Of a stretch of 64,000 nucleotides of DNA, positions 56,797 to 64,000 are shown one piece after another; position 1 is the first letter of the stretch; the number at the start of each line of letters is the position of its first letter. Source of the stretch: CAVURS01 sp963795385 (GTDB taxonomy: Bacteria; Actinomycetota; Actinomycetes; Actinomycetales; CAVURS01); contig CAWCHK010000002.1 in the NCBI GenBank assembly GCA_963795385.1, forward strand, positions 124,001 to 188,000, written 5' to 3'. The notes beneath the pieces were generated by a model that had not been told where the DNA came from, ran no database searches, and saw only the letters and a program-made list of their open reading frames with translations. The position numbers were made by a program, and so were the translations under genes.

Positions 56797-59439
56797 GTGG
56801 CCGAGCCAAGGGTGTCCGCGCGTTCTCGTCGTGTCGTCGCAACGGTGGGGGCGGTCGCCGTGGCCGGGAGCCTGGCGATGTCGCTCCCGGCGCAGGCCAG
56901 TGCGGGGAGCGCCCGATCAGGGAACGCGGCAGGGGTGGCGCGGGGCTCCGCGTTGTCGGTCACGACCCGCCTGGCCGACCGGCGTGAGGTGGCCGCCGGC
57001 ACCCGGGCCTACTCGATCGGCTTCGAGGACGGCCGCTTCTACGCGAACGGCTGGCACATCACCGGCGAGATGGGCGGCGTGTGGACCCCTCCGCTCAAGC
57101 TGCTCGATGGCGTCTGGTTCGGCCTGGACGACCAATGGGTAGGTCCCGCAACGAAGTTCACCAGCGGGTGGGGCTACACCCACTACGCGCTGCCGGACAC
57201 CGCGGGTCTGAAGGTCGAGCGCACCGACTTCGTGCCGGACGGCCGTCGCGGCGCGCTGTTCGGCCTGAAGGTCACCAACCCCGGGAGCGCGCGCACCGCC
57301 AAGCTGTCGGTGGACGCCCACTCCGAGCTGATGGGCCAGTTCCCCTGGGGCTTCACCGGCGTGACGCCGAACGCCAGCGAGAACCTGCCGGACAAGGGCG
57401 CATACGACGGCCGCGGGCTGCAGTTCACCGACGACGGCGCCCTGTCCGCGGGGCCGGTGCACCACTACGCGGCGGCGGTCGGCACATCTCTGAAGCCGGC
57501 CTCCGGCGCCATCGGCAGCCAGTACTGGGGCCCGCAGCCGGGCCACAGGTGCACCGGCACCGAGACTGGGGCACCGGCCGATCCCAAGCCGTCGGCCTGT
57601 GACGACGGTCCCTTCGGCAACGGCACGGGTGGCGAGCTGACCTACGACGTGTCCCTGCCGGCGCACGGGTCGCGGACGATCTGGCTCGGCGTGGCCGGGT
57701 CGGACAAGGGGCTGGCCCAGGCCAAGAGCGAGCTGGCCCGGACCCTGACCAACCCCGCGGCCCAGCTGGCCACGAAGAAGGCTGCGCGGCAACGGCTCTC
57801 GCAGATGACCCAACTCTCCCTGCCCGGTGACCCGTTGGTGCAGAACGCGGTCGACTGGGGGAAGCAGAACATCGCCGACCTGACCCAGACCGCGAGCGAC
57901 CTGAAGGTCCGGTGGACCAACCAGGGCAAGCAGTTCCCGGAGCCGCTCGGCACGGTGAGGTCGGCGACCTGGATCGGCGCGGGCTATCCCGACTATCCAT
58001 GGATCTTCGGCACCGACGCGGAGTACACGGCGTTCGCCGCGGTCTCGGTCGGTCAGTTCGAGGCGATCGAGAGCCACCTGCGGACCCTGCGCGATGTGTC
58101 CGACCTGCTCAACCACCGCTCCGGCGTGGTGACCCACGAAGTCGTCTCGGACGGCTCGGTCTACTTCGGCCACGACTCGAGGGCGGCCAACCCGGACGGC
58201 ACGACGACGTACGACTTCAACACCGACGAGACGGTGAAGTTCCCCAGCACGGTGGCGCTGTTGTGGCGTTGGACCGGCGACAACCGCTTCCGCGACCAGA
58301 TGTACGACTTCACGAAGCGCAACCTGCACTACGTCGTGAACCAGCTCGACGCCGACCACGACGGCTGGCCGGAGGGCCTCGGCAATGTCGAGCGCACCGG
58401 CATGGGCCCGGAGAAGCTGGACAACACGGTGTACTTCATCCGCGGGCTCTACGACCTGGCCGACATGGCCCAGTCCAAGCACGACAGCGCGACCTACCGC
58501 TGGGCGACGACGTTGGCGGCCCAGCTGCACGACCGGTTCGACAGCACGTGGTGGTACCAGAGCGCCGAGCAGTACGCGGACTCCCTCGACGACCCGGGCA
58601 ACGTCCAGTCGTTCCAGAAGCACTGGATCGGGCAGACGCCGATGGAGGCCGAGCTGCGGGTCAACGGCCAGACGGTCGCCGGTCTCGCGCCGTACGACCA
58701 CGGGACCGCAGCCCTCGCCGGCCGCGAGAACGACTGCTACAGCGGCACTCCGCCGCTGAACCCCGGCCTGTTCCACACCGCTTGCGGCGGTGGGCCGGAG
58801 GGCTTGGGGGAGCGGGTCATCTTCGGCCTCACCACGTCGATCCAGTCGGTCGGTGAGGGCAACTACGGCCGGCTCGGTGCGACCGAGCAGGGTCGCTACA
58901 CCCATGCGTTGGCCGAGACGATGTTCGGCGAGCCGGCCACCGGCGGTACGCCGGACGAGCAGCCGGGCGCGATGCCGGAGATCTTCCCGTCGCCGGACCA
59001 GGGCGCGAACATCGACCGGTGCTGGACGTGTCGCTCGATGTTCATGCAGGCCTGGGGCAACTACGGCACCGCGTGGCCCGTCGTGCACCAGTGGCTCGGC
59101 GTCCAGCCGGACCTCGGCCACGGCCTGGTCGCGTTCGTGCCGCAGGTGCCGGACGGTCAGGACCTGGTGCAGGGCAGGCACATTCGCCTGGGTGGCGGGT
59201 TCGCGGACGTCCGGGCCAGCCACAACGGCGACAGCTACCGCACCTGGGTGACCACCAGCCGGGCGGTGCACGCCCGCCAGGTGCTGGTCGGCGCCACCCT
59301 GCCGCGAGGCGCGAGGCCCACGTCGGTGCGGCTCGACGGCCACAGCGTGCACGGCTACCGGCTGGTGGAGACCAACCGGGGGACCGAGGTCACCGTCAGC
59401 ACCGGCAGCGGTGCGCACACCCTGGCCGTCACCCTCTGA
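56797..59439 (+). CDS. Secreted six-hairpin glycosidase
   Basis: Exported enzyme of 880 residues. Signal peptide in the first 40 (VVATVGAVAVAGSLAMSLPA). An N-terminal beta domain (about 60-320) begins AYSIGFEDGRFYANGWHITG and includes GLKVERTDFVPDGRRG. The catalytic (alpha/alpha)6 barrel (about 345-770) has WIGAGYPDYPWIFGTDAEYT, LDADHDGWPEGLGNVER (calcium-type loop typical of GH15/GH63-like enzymes), TPMEAELRVNGQTV and GMGPEKLDNTVYF. A C-terminal beta domain closes it. Likely an exo-glucosidase or related polysaccharide hydrolase; exact family not assigned. GGAGGGTGGG precedes the GTG. With the alpha-amylase it suggests extracellular polysaccharide use. Confidence 0.88.
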   Translation: MAEPRVSARSRRVVATVGAVAVAGSLAMSLPAQASAGSARSGNAAGVARGSALSVTTRLADRREVAAGTRAYSIGFEDGRFYANGWHITGEMGGVWTPPLKLLDGVWFGLDDQWVGPATKFTSGWGYTHYALPDTAGLKVERTDFVPDGRRGALFGLKVTNPGSARTAKLSVDAHSELMGQFPWGFTGVTPNASENLPDKGAYDGRGLQFTDDGALSAGPVHHYAAAVGTSLKPASGAIGSQYWGPQPGHRCTGTETGAPADPKPSACDDGPFGNGTGGELTYDVSLPAHGSRTIWLGVAGSDKGLAQAKSELARTLTNPAAQLATKKAARQRLSQMTQLSLPGDPLVQNAVDWGKQNIADLTQTASDLKVRWTNQGKQFPEPLGTVRSATWIGAGYPDYPWIFGTDAEYTAFAAVSVGQFEAIESHLRTLRDVSDLLNHRSGVVTHEVVSDGSVYFGHDSRAANPDGTTTYDFNTDETVKFPSTVALLWRWTGDNRFRDQMYDFTKRNLHYVVNQLDADHDGWPEGLGNVERTGMGPEKLDNTVYFIRGLYDLADMAQSKHDSATYRWATTLAAQLHDRFDSTWWYQSAEQYADSLDDPGNVQSFQKHWIGQTPMEAELRVNGQTVAGLAPYDHGTAALAGRENDCYSGTPPLNPGLFHTACGGGPEGLGERVIFGLTTSIQSVGEGNYGRLGATEQGRYTHALAETMFGEPATGGTPDEQPGAMPEIFPSPDQGANIDRCWTCRSMFMQAWGNYGTAWPVVHQWLGVQPDLGHGLVAFVPQVPDGQDLVQGRHIRLGGGFADVRASHNGDSYRTWVTTSRAVHARQVLVGATLPRGARPTSVRLDGHSVHGYRLVETNRGTEVTVSTGSGAHTLAVTL

Positions 59440-59677
59440 CCGGCGCGGATCACACTCGCGCGGACACGGCCATGGCCAACGTGAGGGCCTGCGCCTTCGG
59501 TGACGCGGCGGCCAGCCTTCTCGCACAGGGCGGCCGCCACGCGTTCACCAGGCTGCGTGCCCGGCCCGTGTCTCCGAGCAGGAGCTGGAGCTCGGCTGCT
59601 GTGACGATGGGGCGGAGCAGGTGGCCGCGATCGCCGGACGGAGTGGCCGTCGTGGCGGCACGCACACCACGCGGTGT

Positions 59678-59749
59678 GCCCCCGGGCAGATTCGAACTGC
59701 CGACACACGGTTTAGGAAACCGTTGCTCTATCCCCTGAGCTACGGGGGC
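59678..59749 (-). tRNA. tRNA-Arg (anticodon CCU)
   Basis: On the minus strand the 72-base gene folds into a standard cloverleaf: acceptor GCCCCCG/CGGGGGC, D stem GCTC/GAGC, anticodon stem ACGGT/ACCGT with loop TTCCTAA (anticodon CCU, reading AGG), a five-base variable loop GTGTC, and T arm GGCAG-TTCGAAT-CTGCC. The CCA end is not encoded. It reads AGG arginine codons, which are rare in this high-GC genome. It lies between the glycosidase and cupin genes. Confidence 0.97.
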
Positions 59750-59812
59750 CGGGGCTCGCCTAGCGTAGGACACCCGGCCGCGCGGCCGAGCGATCGCGAG
59801 GAGGTCCACGCC

Positions 59813-60301
59813 ATGTCCTACCCACCGCCCCGGTACCTCGGAGACGCAGGTGAGGCCAGCGCGCGGATCCGCCGGCACGACGCCCCGGCCGACATCACCC
59901 AGGCCTCCGGCGGGACGGTCGACTACCTGGCCACGGGCGAGTCCACCGGTGGCGACTTCGGCCTCTACCGGTGGAACTTCGCCGCCAATGTCAGCGGCCC
60001 GGACGCACACTTCCACCGGACCATCTCGGAGTCGTTCTTCGTGCTTTCCGGGACGGTCAGCCTGTACGACGGCAACGCCTGGCGCGATGCCACGGCCGGC
60101 GACTTCATGTACGTACCCGCCGGCGGGATCCATGCGTTCAAGAACAACTCCGGCGACGTCGCGTCGATGCTGCTGCTCTTCGCCCCCGGCGCGCCGCGCG
60201 AGGAGTACTTCGAGACGCTGGCCGCGATCGGCCACGGCCGGCAGCTGACCGAGGAGCAGCGGGCCGATCTGTATCGACGGCACGACAACCACTGGCTCTG
60301 A
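59813..60301 (+). CDS. Single-domain cupin protein
   Basis: Cytoplasmic protein of 162 residues with one cupin barrel. Metal ligands fit H-x-H and Glu in SGPDAHFHRTISESFFVLSG and the His in YVPAGGIHAFKNNSG. It begins MSYPPPRYLGDAGEASARIR, and GAGGAGG precedes the ATG. It lies 17 bases upstream of an isomerase-like TIM-barrel gene and is probably cotranscribed with it, suggesting a shared sugar-related pathway. Enzymatic activity unknown. Confidence 0.9.
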   Translation: MSYPPPRYLGDAGEASARIRRHDAPADITQASGGTVDYLATGESTGGDFGLYRWNFAANVSGPDAHFHRTISESFFVLSGTVSLYDGNAWRDATAGDFMYVPAGGIHAFKNNSGDVASMLLLFAPGAPREEYFETLAAIGHGRQLTEEQRADLYRRHDNHWL

Positions 60302-60318
60302 GGAGGTGCGACCTCGCT

Positions 60319-61218
60319 GTGTCGTTCGAGACCGTGGGAGTACTCGCAATGCCGGTCGAGCTGCTGGCCACCTGCTGGACCCACGCCGGCGACGCGACTC
60401 CGGTCGTCGGGCGCCACCTGAGCCCGATCGACCTGCGAGCCAGGGCTGAGGCCGTCGCCGCGGCCGGGTTCACCGGCATCGGGTTCAGCATCGACGACCT
60501 CGCGGCCGCCTCTGGGACGTACCCGCTACCCGACGTCAAGCAGATCTGCGCGGACCTCGGCCTGGTCCACCTCGAGATCGAGCTGCTCGAGAACTGGTGG
60601 ACGGCCGGCACCCTCCGTCGGCAATCGGACCGGACCCGTGGCTCGATCCTGGCTGCAGCCGAGATCCTCCAACCGCGGCAGATCAAGATCGCACCGGACG
60701 TGGGCGCGCTCGACGGCGCCGTTCCACCGCTGACCGACCTCGATCACTGGGCGAGCGAGCTGAGCCGACTGGCCGCACAGGCCGCCGATGTGGGGACCAG
60801 GGTTGCGCTGGAGCCCCTTCCGTTCGCCAACATCGCCGACTTCACCCTGGCCGCAGAGCTGGTGGCCGCCGCGGATCACCCGGCCGCCGGTCTGGCGGTC
60901 GACATCTGGCACCTCGAACGCGGGCCGTCCACGTTGGCCGACCTCGCCGAGATCCCGGTCGACAAGGTGTTCGTCGTCGAGCTCAACGACGCCCCGGCGC
61001 CCCGGTCCGCGGACCTGTTCCTCGACACCATTCACCACCGAGTGCTCTGCGGGGCAGGGACCTTCGACGTCAAGGGGTTCGTCGAGACCCTTCAGCAGAT
61101 GGGGTTCCCCGGACCGTGGGGCGTCGAGATCGTCTCCGATGCGCACCGCCGGCGGCCCCTCTCGGATGCCCTGGTGGACGCGTACCGGACCACGTCGGCG
61201 TTCTTCGAGACCAGCTGA
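60319..61218 (+). CDS. Sugar phosphate isomerase/epimerase family (TIM barrel)
   Basis: Xylose-isomerase-like TIM barrel of about 299 residues. Conserved metal-binding segments: LEIELLENWWTAGT, VALEPLPFANIADF (Glu), GLAVDIWHLERG (Asp, His), KVFVVELNDA and GPWGVEIVSDAHRRRPL (Glu). The family includes IolE, IolI and hydroxypyruvate isomerases. The GTG at 60319 is used (AGGAGGTG 12 bases upstream); an ATG at 60349 is possible. It is convergent with a sugar ABC transporter that may import its substrate. Specific substrate unknown. Confidence 0.88.
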   Translation: MSFETVGVLAMPVELLATCWTHAGDATPVVGRHLSPIDLRARAEAVAAAGFTGIGFSIDDLAAASGTYPLPDVKQICADLGLVHLEIELLENWWTAGTLRRQSDRTRGSILAAAEILQPRQIKIAPDVGALDGAVPPLTDLDHWASELSRLAAQAADVGTRVALEPLPFANIADFTLAAELVAAADHPAAGLAVDIWHLERGPSTLADLAEIPVDKVFVVELNDAPAPRSADLFLDTIHHRVLCGAGTFDVKGFVETLQQMGFPGPWGVEIVSDAHRRRPLSDALVDAYRTTSAFFETS

Positions 61219-61230
61219 CCCACCTCGCAC

Positions 61231-62133
61231 TCACGTCTCGGGGATGCCCAGCCCCTTGGCCTCCGCCTGGATCTCCGAGGCGACCTCCGCCAGCTCGGCC
61301 GGTGCGTCCTCACCGCCGCGGGACAGCTCGTGGCTGAGCTGCTCGAGCTCGGCGCCGCCCGCCATCATCTGGGTCAGCTCGTCCCGGCTGATCTCGCTCT
61401 TCGCGAAGTCACCCAGCGAGCGCCCCCGCTTCAGCAGCACGAACCGGTCGCCCACCGGGTAGGCGTGGTGCGGGTTGTGCGTGATGAAGATGACGCCGAG
61501 CCCGCGGTCCCGTGCCGCCAGGATGTACTTCAGGACGACGCCGGCCTGCCGTACGCCGAGGGCCGACGTCGGCTCGTCGAGGATCAGCAGCCGGGCACCG
61601 AAGTGCACGGCGCGCGCGATCGCCACCGACTGGCGCTCACCACCCGAGAGCGTGCCGACGGGCTGGTCGGGATCGCGGATGTCGATCCCCATGTCCCCCA
61701 GCTCCTTCTTGGTGATCCGCTTGGCCTTCTCCTGGTCGAACCGCTTCAGCGGTCCCCAACCCTTCGTGGGCTCGGAGCCGAGGAAGAAGTTCCGCCAGAT
61801 GGCCATCAGCGGGATCATCGCCAGGTCCTGGAACACCGTGGCGATCCCGGCGTCCAGGGCCTCGCGTGGCGAGCTGAACGTCACCTTCTCGCCGTCCATC
61901 AGCAGGCCGCCCTCGTCCGGCTGGTAGACGCCGGACAGCAGCTTGATGAAGGTCGACTTGCCGGCGCCGTTGTCACCCAGCACGCAGGTGACCTGCCCGG
62001 CCCGAACGGTCGTGGAGATGTCCTTCAGCGAGATGACGCTGCCGAAGAACTTCGACACGCCGCGGATCTCCAACAGGGGCTCCGCGTTGTCGCTGGCCGC
62101 GGCCGGCGAGGGGTCTGTCGTGGTGGCAGTCAT
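61231..62133 (-). CDS. Sugar ABC transporter ATP-binding protein (FrcA-like)
   Basis: Single-domain ATPase of 300 residues, the short FrcA-like type in which RbsA's second half is absent. Walker A LGDNGAGKST, signature LSGGERQSVAIARA, Walker B LLILDEPTSALG and the switch His in VIFITHNPHHAY. It energises uptake of a monosaccharide through the adjacent permease. Starts four bases after the permease stop, so they are translated together. The C-terminal tail is Glu/Ala-rich. Confidence 0.95.
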   Translation of the reverse strand: MTATTTDPSPAAASDNAEPLLEIRGVSKFFGSVISLKDISTTVRAGQVTCVLGDNGAGKSTFIKLLSGVYQPDEGGLLMDGEKVTFSSPREALDAGIATVFQDLAMIPLMAIWRNFFLGSEPTKGWGPLKRFDQEKAKRITKKELGDMGIDIRDPDQPVGTLSGGERQSVAIARAVHFGARLLILDEPTSALGVRQAGVVLKYILAARDRGLGVIFITHNPHHAYPVGDRFVLLKRGRSLGDFAKSEISRDELTQMMAGGAELEQLSHELSRGGEDAPAELAEVASEIQAEAKGLGIPET

Positions 62134-62137
62134 GTCG

Positions 62138-63181
62138 TCACTTCCTGCTCTGCTCGGCGTACCGGCGCACGAGCTGGTTGGTGAGCACGGCCAGGAGGAG
62201 CATCCCGCCGAGGAACAGCTTGAACCAGTCGTTGTTCCACTGCGCGTAGACGATTCCCTGCTGGGTCATCCCGATGATGATCGCGCCGACCGTGGCGCCG
62301 ACGGCCGACCCGTAGCCGCCCGTCAGGAGGCAGCCGCCGATCACGGCCGCCGCGATGTAGTAGAGCTCGAAGCCGATGCCCGTGCTCGCCTGCATCGAGG
62401 TGAGCCGGAACAGATAGGTGTTGCCGACGAACCACCCGCAGAACGACACGAACATGAACAGCGTGATCGTGGTGCGCATGGCGGGTACGCCGACGTTGCG
62501 GCTCGCGTTCTCGTCGCCACCCACAGCGAAGACCCAGTTGCCGAAGCGGGTGCGCGTCAGCAGGTACGACGCGACGGCGGTGAAGATGACCCACCAGATG
62601 ATGGCGATGTAGAACGACTGCCGGTGGATCACGAACTCGTGCGCGAACAGCGCGTGCGGCCCGGAGTAGCCCACCTCCTGGTCGATCCCGCTCGCCGACA
62701 CGGTCCCGGTGATGTACTTCGTGAGGCCGAGGTTCAGGCCCTGCAGCATCAGGAACGACGCCAAGGTGATGATGAAGCTGGGCAGCTTCGTGCGGATCAC
62801 CAGGTAGCCGTTGAGGAAGCCGATGCCCAAGCACACCAACAGTGAGACCGCGAGCGAGACCCACACGTAGAGGTGGTAGTTCACGGTCAGGATCGACGTC
62901 ACCAGCCCGGCGGTGGCCAGCTGCACACCGGCGGAGAGGTCGAAGTGGCCGCCGATCATGAGCAGCGCGACGGCGACCGCCATGATGCCGTACGTCGACG
63001 CCGGGTCGAGCCAGTTCGCGATCCCGCCGAGGGAATGGAACGGCTGGCTCTGCGCCGCGAAGAAGATGAACAGGACGATGGCCCCGATGACGGAGCCGAA
63101 CTCTGGCTTGACGAGCAGTGCGCGGACCAGCCCGACCCGGGCGACGCGTTCGTCGCTCGGCGTCGCAGTGGCTGTACTCAT
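62138..63181 (-). CDS. Sugar ABC transporter permease (FrcC/RbsC-like)
   Basis: Inner-membrane permease of 347 residues with about ten helices. RbsC-type landmarks: YGIMAVAVALLMIGGHFDLS then AGVQLA in helix 3, the coupling-helix region RNVGVPAMRTTI, and AVIGGCLLTGGYGSAVGATV. An insertion between helices 6 and 7 (SGPHALFAHEFVIHRQSFYI) is typical of the fructose/inositol-like subgroup. It lies between the ATPase and the periplasmic-type binding protein gene; a strong hairpin separates it from the latter. Confidence 0.95.
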   Translation of the reverse strand: MSTATATPSDERVARVGLVRALLVKPEFGSVIGAIVLFIFFAAQSQPFHSLGGIANWLDPASTYGIMAVAVALLMIGGHFDLSAGVQLATAGLVTSILTVNYHLYVWVSLAVSLLVCLGIGFLNGYLVIRTKLPSFIITLASFLMLQGLNLGLTKYITGTVSASGIDQEVGYSGPHALFAHEFVIHRQSFYIAIIWWVIFTAVASYLLTRTRFGNWVFAVGGDENASRNVGVPAMRTTITLFMFVSFCGWFVGNTYLFRLTSMQASTGIGFELYYIAAAVIGGCLLTGGYGSAVGATVGAIIIGMTQQGIVYAQWNNDWFKLFLGGMLLLAVLTNQLVRRYAEQSRK

Positions 63182-63222
63182 GCGATCACCTCCATGGTGC
63201 GCAGAACCGTTGCAAATCCTGG

Positions 63223-63255
63223 GGTGGGGGAGCGCCGTTCGGGCGCTCCCCCACC
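63223..63255 (-). terminator. Intra-operon hairpin between binding-protein and permease genes
   Basis: GGTGGGGGAGCGCC (63223-63236) and its exact complement (63242-63255) form a 14-base perfect stem with a five-base loop, eight bases after the stop of the binding-protein gene. Such hairpins protect the upstream message and reduce read-through, making the binding protein more abundant than the membrane parts. ATTTGC follows, so termination is probably partial. Confidence 0.8.
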
Positions 63256-63262
63256 AGGGTCG

Positions 63263-64000
63263 TCAGCGCGTGCCCGCTGCCGCGAGCTTGAGGACCTGGG
63301 CCGCGTTGTCCTTCGTCACGAACCCGGGACCGGTCAGCACGGGGTGTCCGCCGCCGATGGTGTTCAGGTTCGACTTGTAGAGGGTGAGCATCACGATCGG
63401 CAGGTATCCCTGCACGAACTGCTGCTGGTCGACGGCGAAGAGCACGTCGCCGGCTGCGATCGCCTTGGTGACGTCGGCGTTCAGGTCGAACGTCGCCAGC
63501 TTGACGCTGGTCCCCTTGATGGCCGGGATGGCCGCCGCGCCGATGACCGGACCCAGCGTCAGGATGCCGTTGATCCCCTTGTCAGCGGCCAGCTTGGCCT
63601 TGATGGTCGACTGCGCTCCTGCCGGGTCGGTGTTGTTGACCTGGAGGTTCGTGACCGTGCCGCCGAGGCCCTGCTTGAAGCCCTGGCAACGCTGCTCGAG
63701 GCCGATGTTGCCGGCTTCCTGGATGACGCAGAGAGCGTTCGTCACGCCCGCGGCCTTCATCTTCTCGCCCGCACCCTCACCCGCGATCGTCTCGTCCTGG
63801 CCGACGTGCGCGATGGCTCCGAACGACGCGGACTTGTCCTGACCGGAGTTGATCGTGATGACGGGAATGCCTGCGGCGACGGCCTTCTCGATCGACGCCT
63901 TCAGCGCGTCGGGGTTCGCCATCGACACGACCAGGCCGTCGACCTTCTGCTGCACCGCTGCGTCGATCAGCTGCGACTGCTTGGCCGGGTCCCCGTCGCT
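63263..64000 (-). CDS. Sugar ABC transporter substrate-binding protein, C-terminal part
   Basis: Periplasmic-binding-protein-like (RbsB/type I fold) lipoprotein. The frame is open to the window edge, so the N-terminus, signal peptide and lipobox lie beyond it; the internal GTG at 63955 is not the start. Visible are VDGLVVSMANPDALKASIEK, AAGIPVITINSG (hinge strands), GINGILTLGPVIGAAAIPAI and the C-terminal QQQFVQGYLPIVMLTLYKSN and TGPGFVTKDNAAQVL. About 245 residues remain. First gene of the ABC operon; FrcB-like proteins bind fructose, ribose or related sugars, but the ligand is not known. Confidence 0.93.
   Translation of the reverse strand, partial: SDGDPAKQSQLIDAAVQQKVDGLVVSMANPDALKASIEKAVAAGIPVITINSGQDKSASFGAIAHVGQDETIAGEGAGEKMKAAGVTNALCVIQEAGNIGLEQRCQGFKQGLGGTVTNLQVNNTDPAGAQSTIKAKLAADKGINGILTLGPVIGAAAIPAIKGTSVKLATFDLNADVTKAIAAGDVLFAVDQQQFVQGYLPIVMLTLYKSNLNTIGGGHPVLTGPGFVTKDNAAQVLKLAAAGTR

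Noticed and set aside
59450..59677. Possible short gene on the minus strand before the tRNA (segment like PIVTAAELQLLLGDTGRARS)
   Set aside because: The amino-acid composition looks fairly natural, but the only open frame runs through the tRNA and the cupin gene, there is no start with a ribosome binding site and no family is recognised. It could be a gene remnant.

Overview
The window is chromosomal DNA from a high-GC Gram-positive bacterium (Actinomycetota). GTG starts are common, genes often overlap by four bases (ATGA or GTGA), and several gene sets match those of mycobacteria and relatives: sigK-rskA, ideR, a CitA-type citrate synthase next to serC, and the pit / small membrane protein / DUF3349 operon. 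The genus cannot be named from the sequence. No CRISPR array, prophage, transposase or rRNA was seen. One tRNA, Arg(CCU), was found.

Layout. 0-5 kb: the 3' end of a potassium-ATPase operon (kdpB partial, kdpC with a roughly 100-residue insert, kdpD), with no kdpE behind it. 5-9.4 kb: a marR-MFS pair with a 28-residue membrane peptide, then a divergent lytic transglycosylase and a membrane-anchored surface protein. 9.4-18.7 kb: a secreted modular phosphoesterase; gltA2-serC-MFS on the minus strand; a DHA2 exporter opposite an MmyB-type regulator; pdxH. 19-23.8 kb: the SigK/RskA pair and a regulator opposite an ABC exporter. 23.8-27.9 kb: photolyase, ideR, a c-di-AMP (ydaO-type) riboswitch driving an NlpC/P60 hydrolase, and an HNH protein. 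Three adjacent genes here carry frameshifts (about a dozen in the photolyase), which looks like local sequence error rather than decay.

28-40 kb: small metabolic and regulatory genes (pirin, ArsR-SRPBCC, DsbA-like, CGNR regulator, YCII/DGPF plus ECF42 sigma factor), a GGDEF-EAL protein and a secreted alpha-amylase. 40-46.4 kb: a possible phosphate-scavenging block of a secreted endonuclease/phosphatase-fold protein with three tandem repeats, a Tat-exported phospholipase C and a low-affinity phosphate transporter operon with a PHO-box-like site upstream. 46.4-48.2 kb: a compact arsenic locus (ArsI/CadI-type VOC protein, ArsR, and an ArsC-ArsN fusion), whose composition points to organoarsenical detoxification.

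48.2-56.6 kb: a tryptophanyl-tRNA synthetase preceded by a Trp-Trp leader peptide and a complete attenuator, a Kup potassium transporter, a collagen-like secreted protein, a second GGDEF-EAL protein, and a GNAT/LuxI-FeeM-like acyltransferase homologue. 56.8-64 kb: a large secreted six-hairpin glycosidase, the tRNA, a cupin and a sugar isomerase-like protein, and a minus-strand sugar ABC transporter that runs off the end.

The strongest finds are the trpS attenuator, the ArsC-ArsN locus, the c-di-AMP riboswitch, a dispersed perfect-palindrome element present twice, the PHO-box-like site on the pit operon, and the frameshift cluster that users of this assembly should know about.
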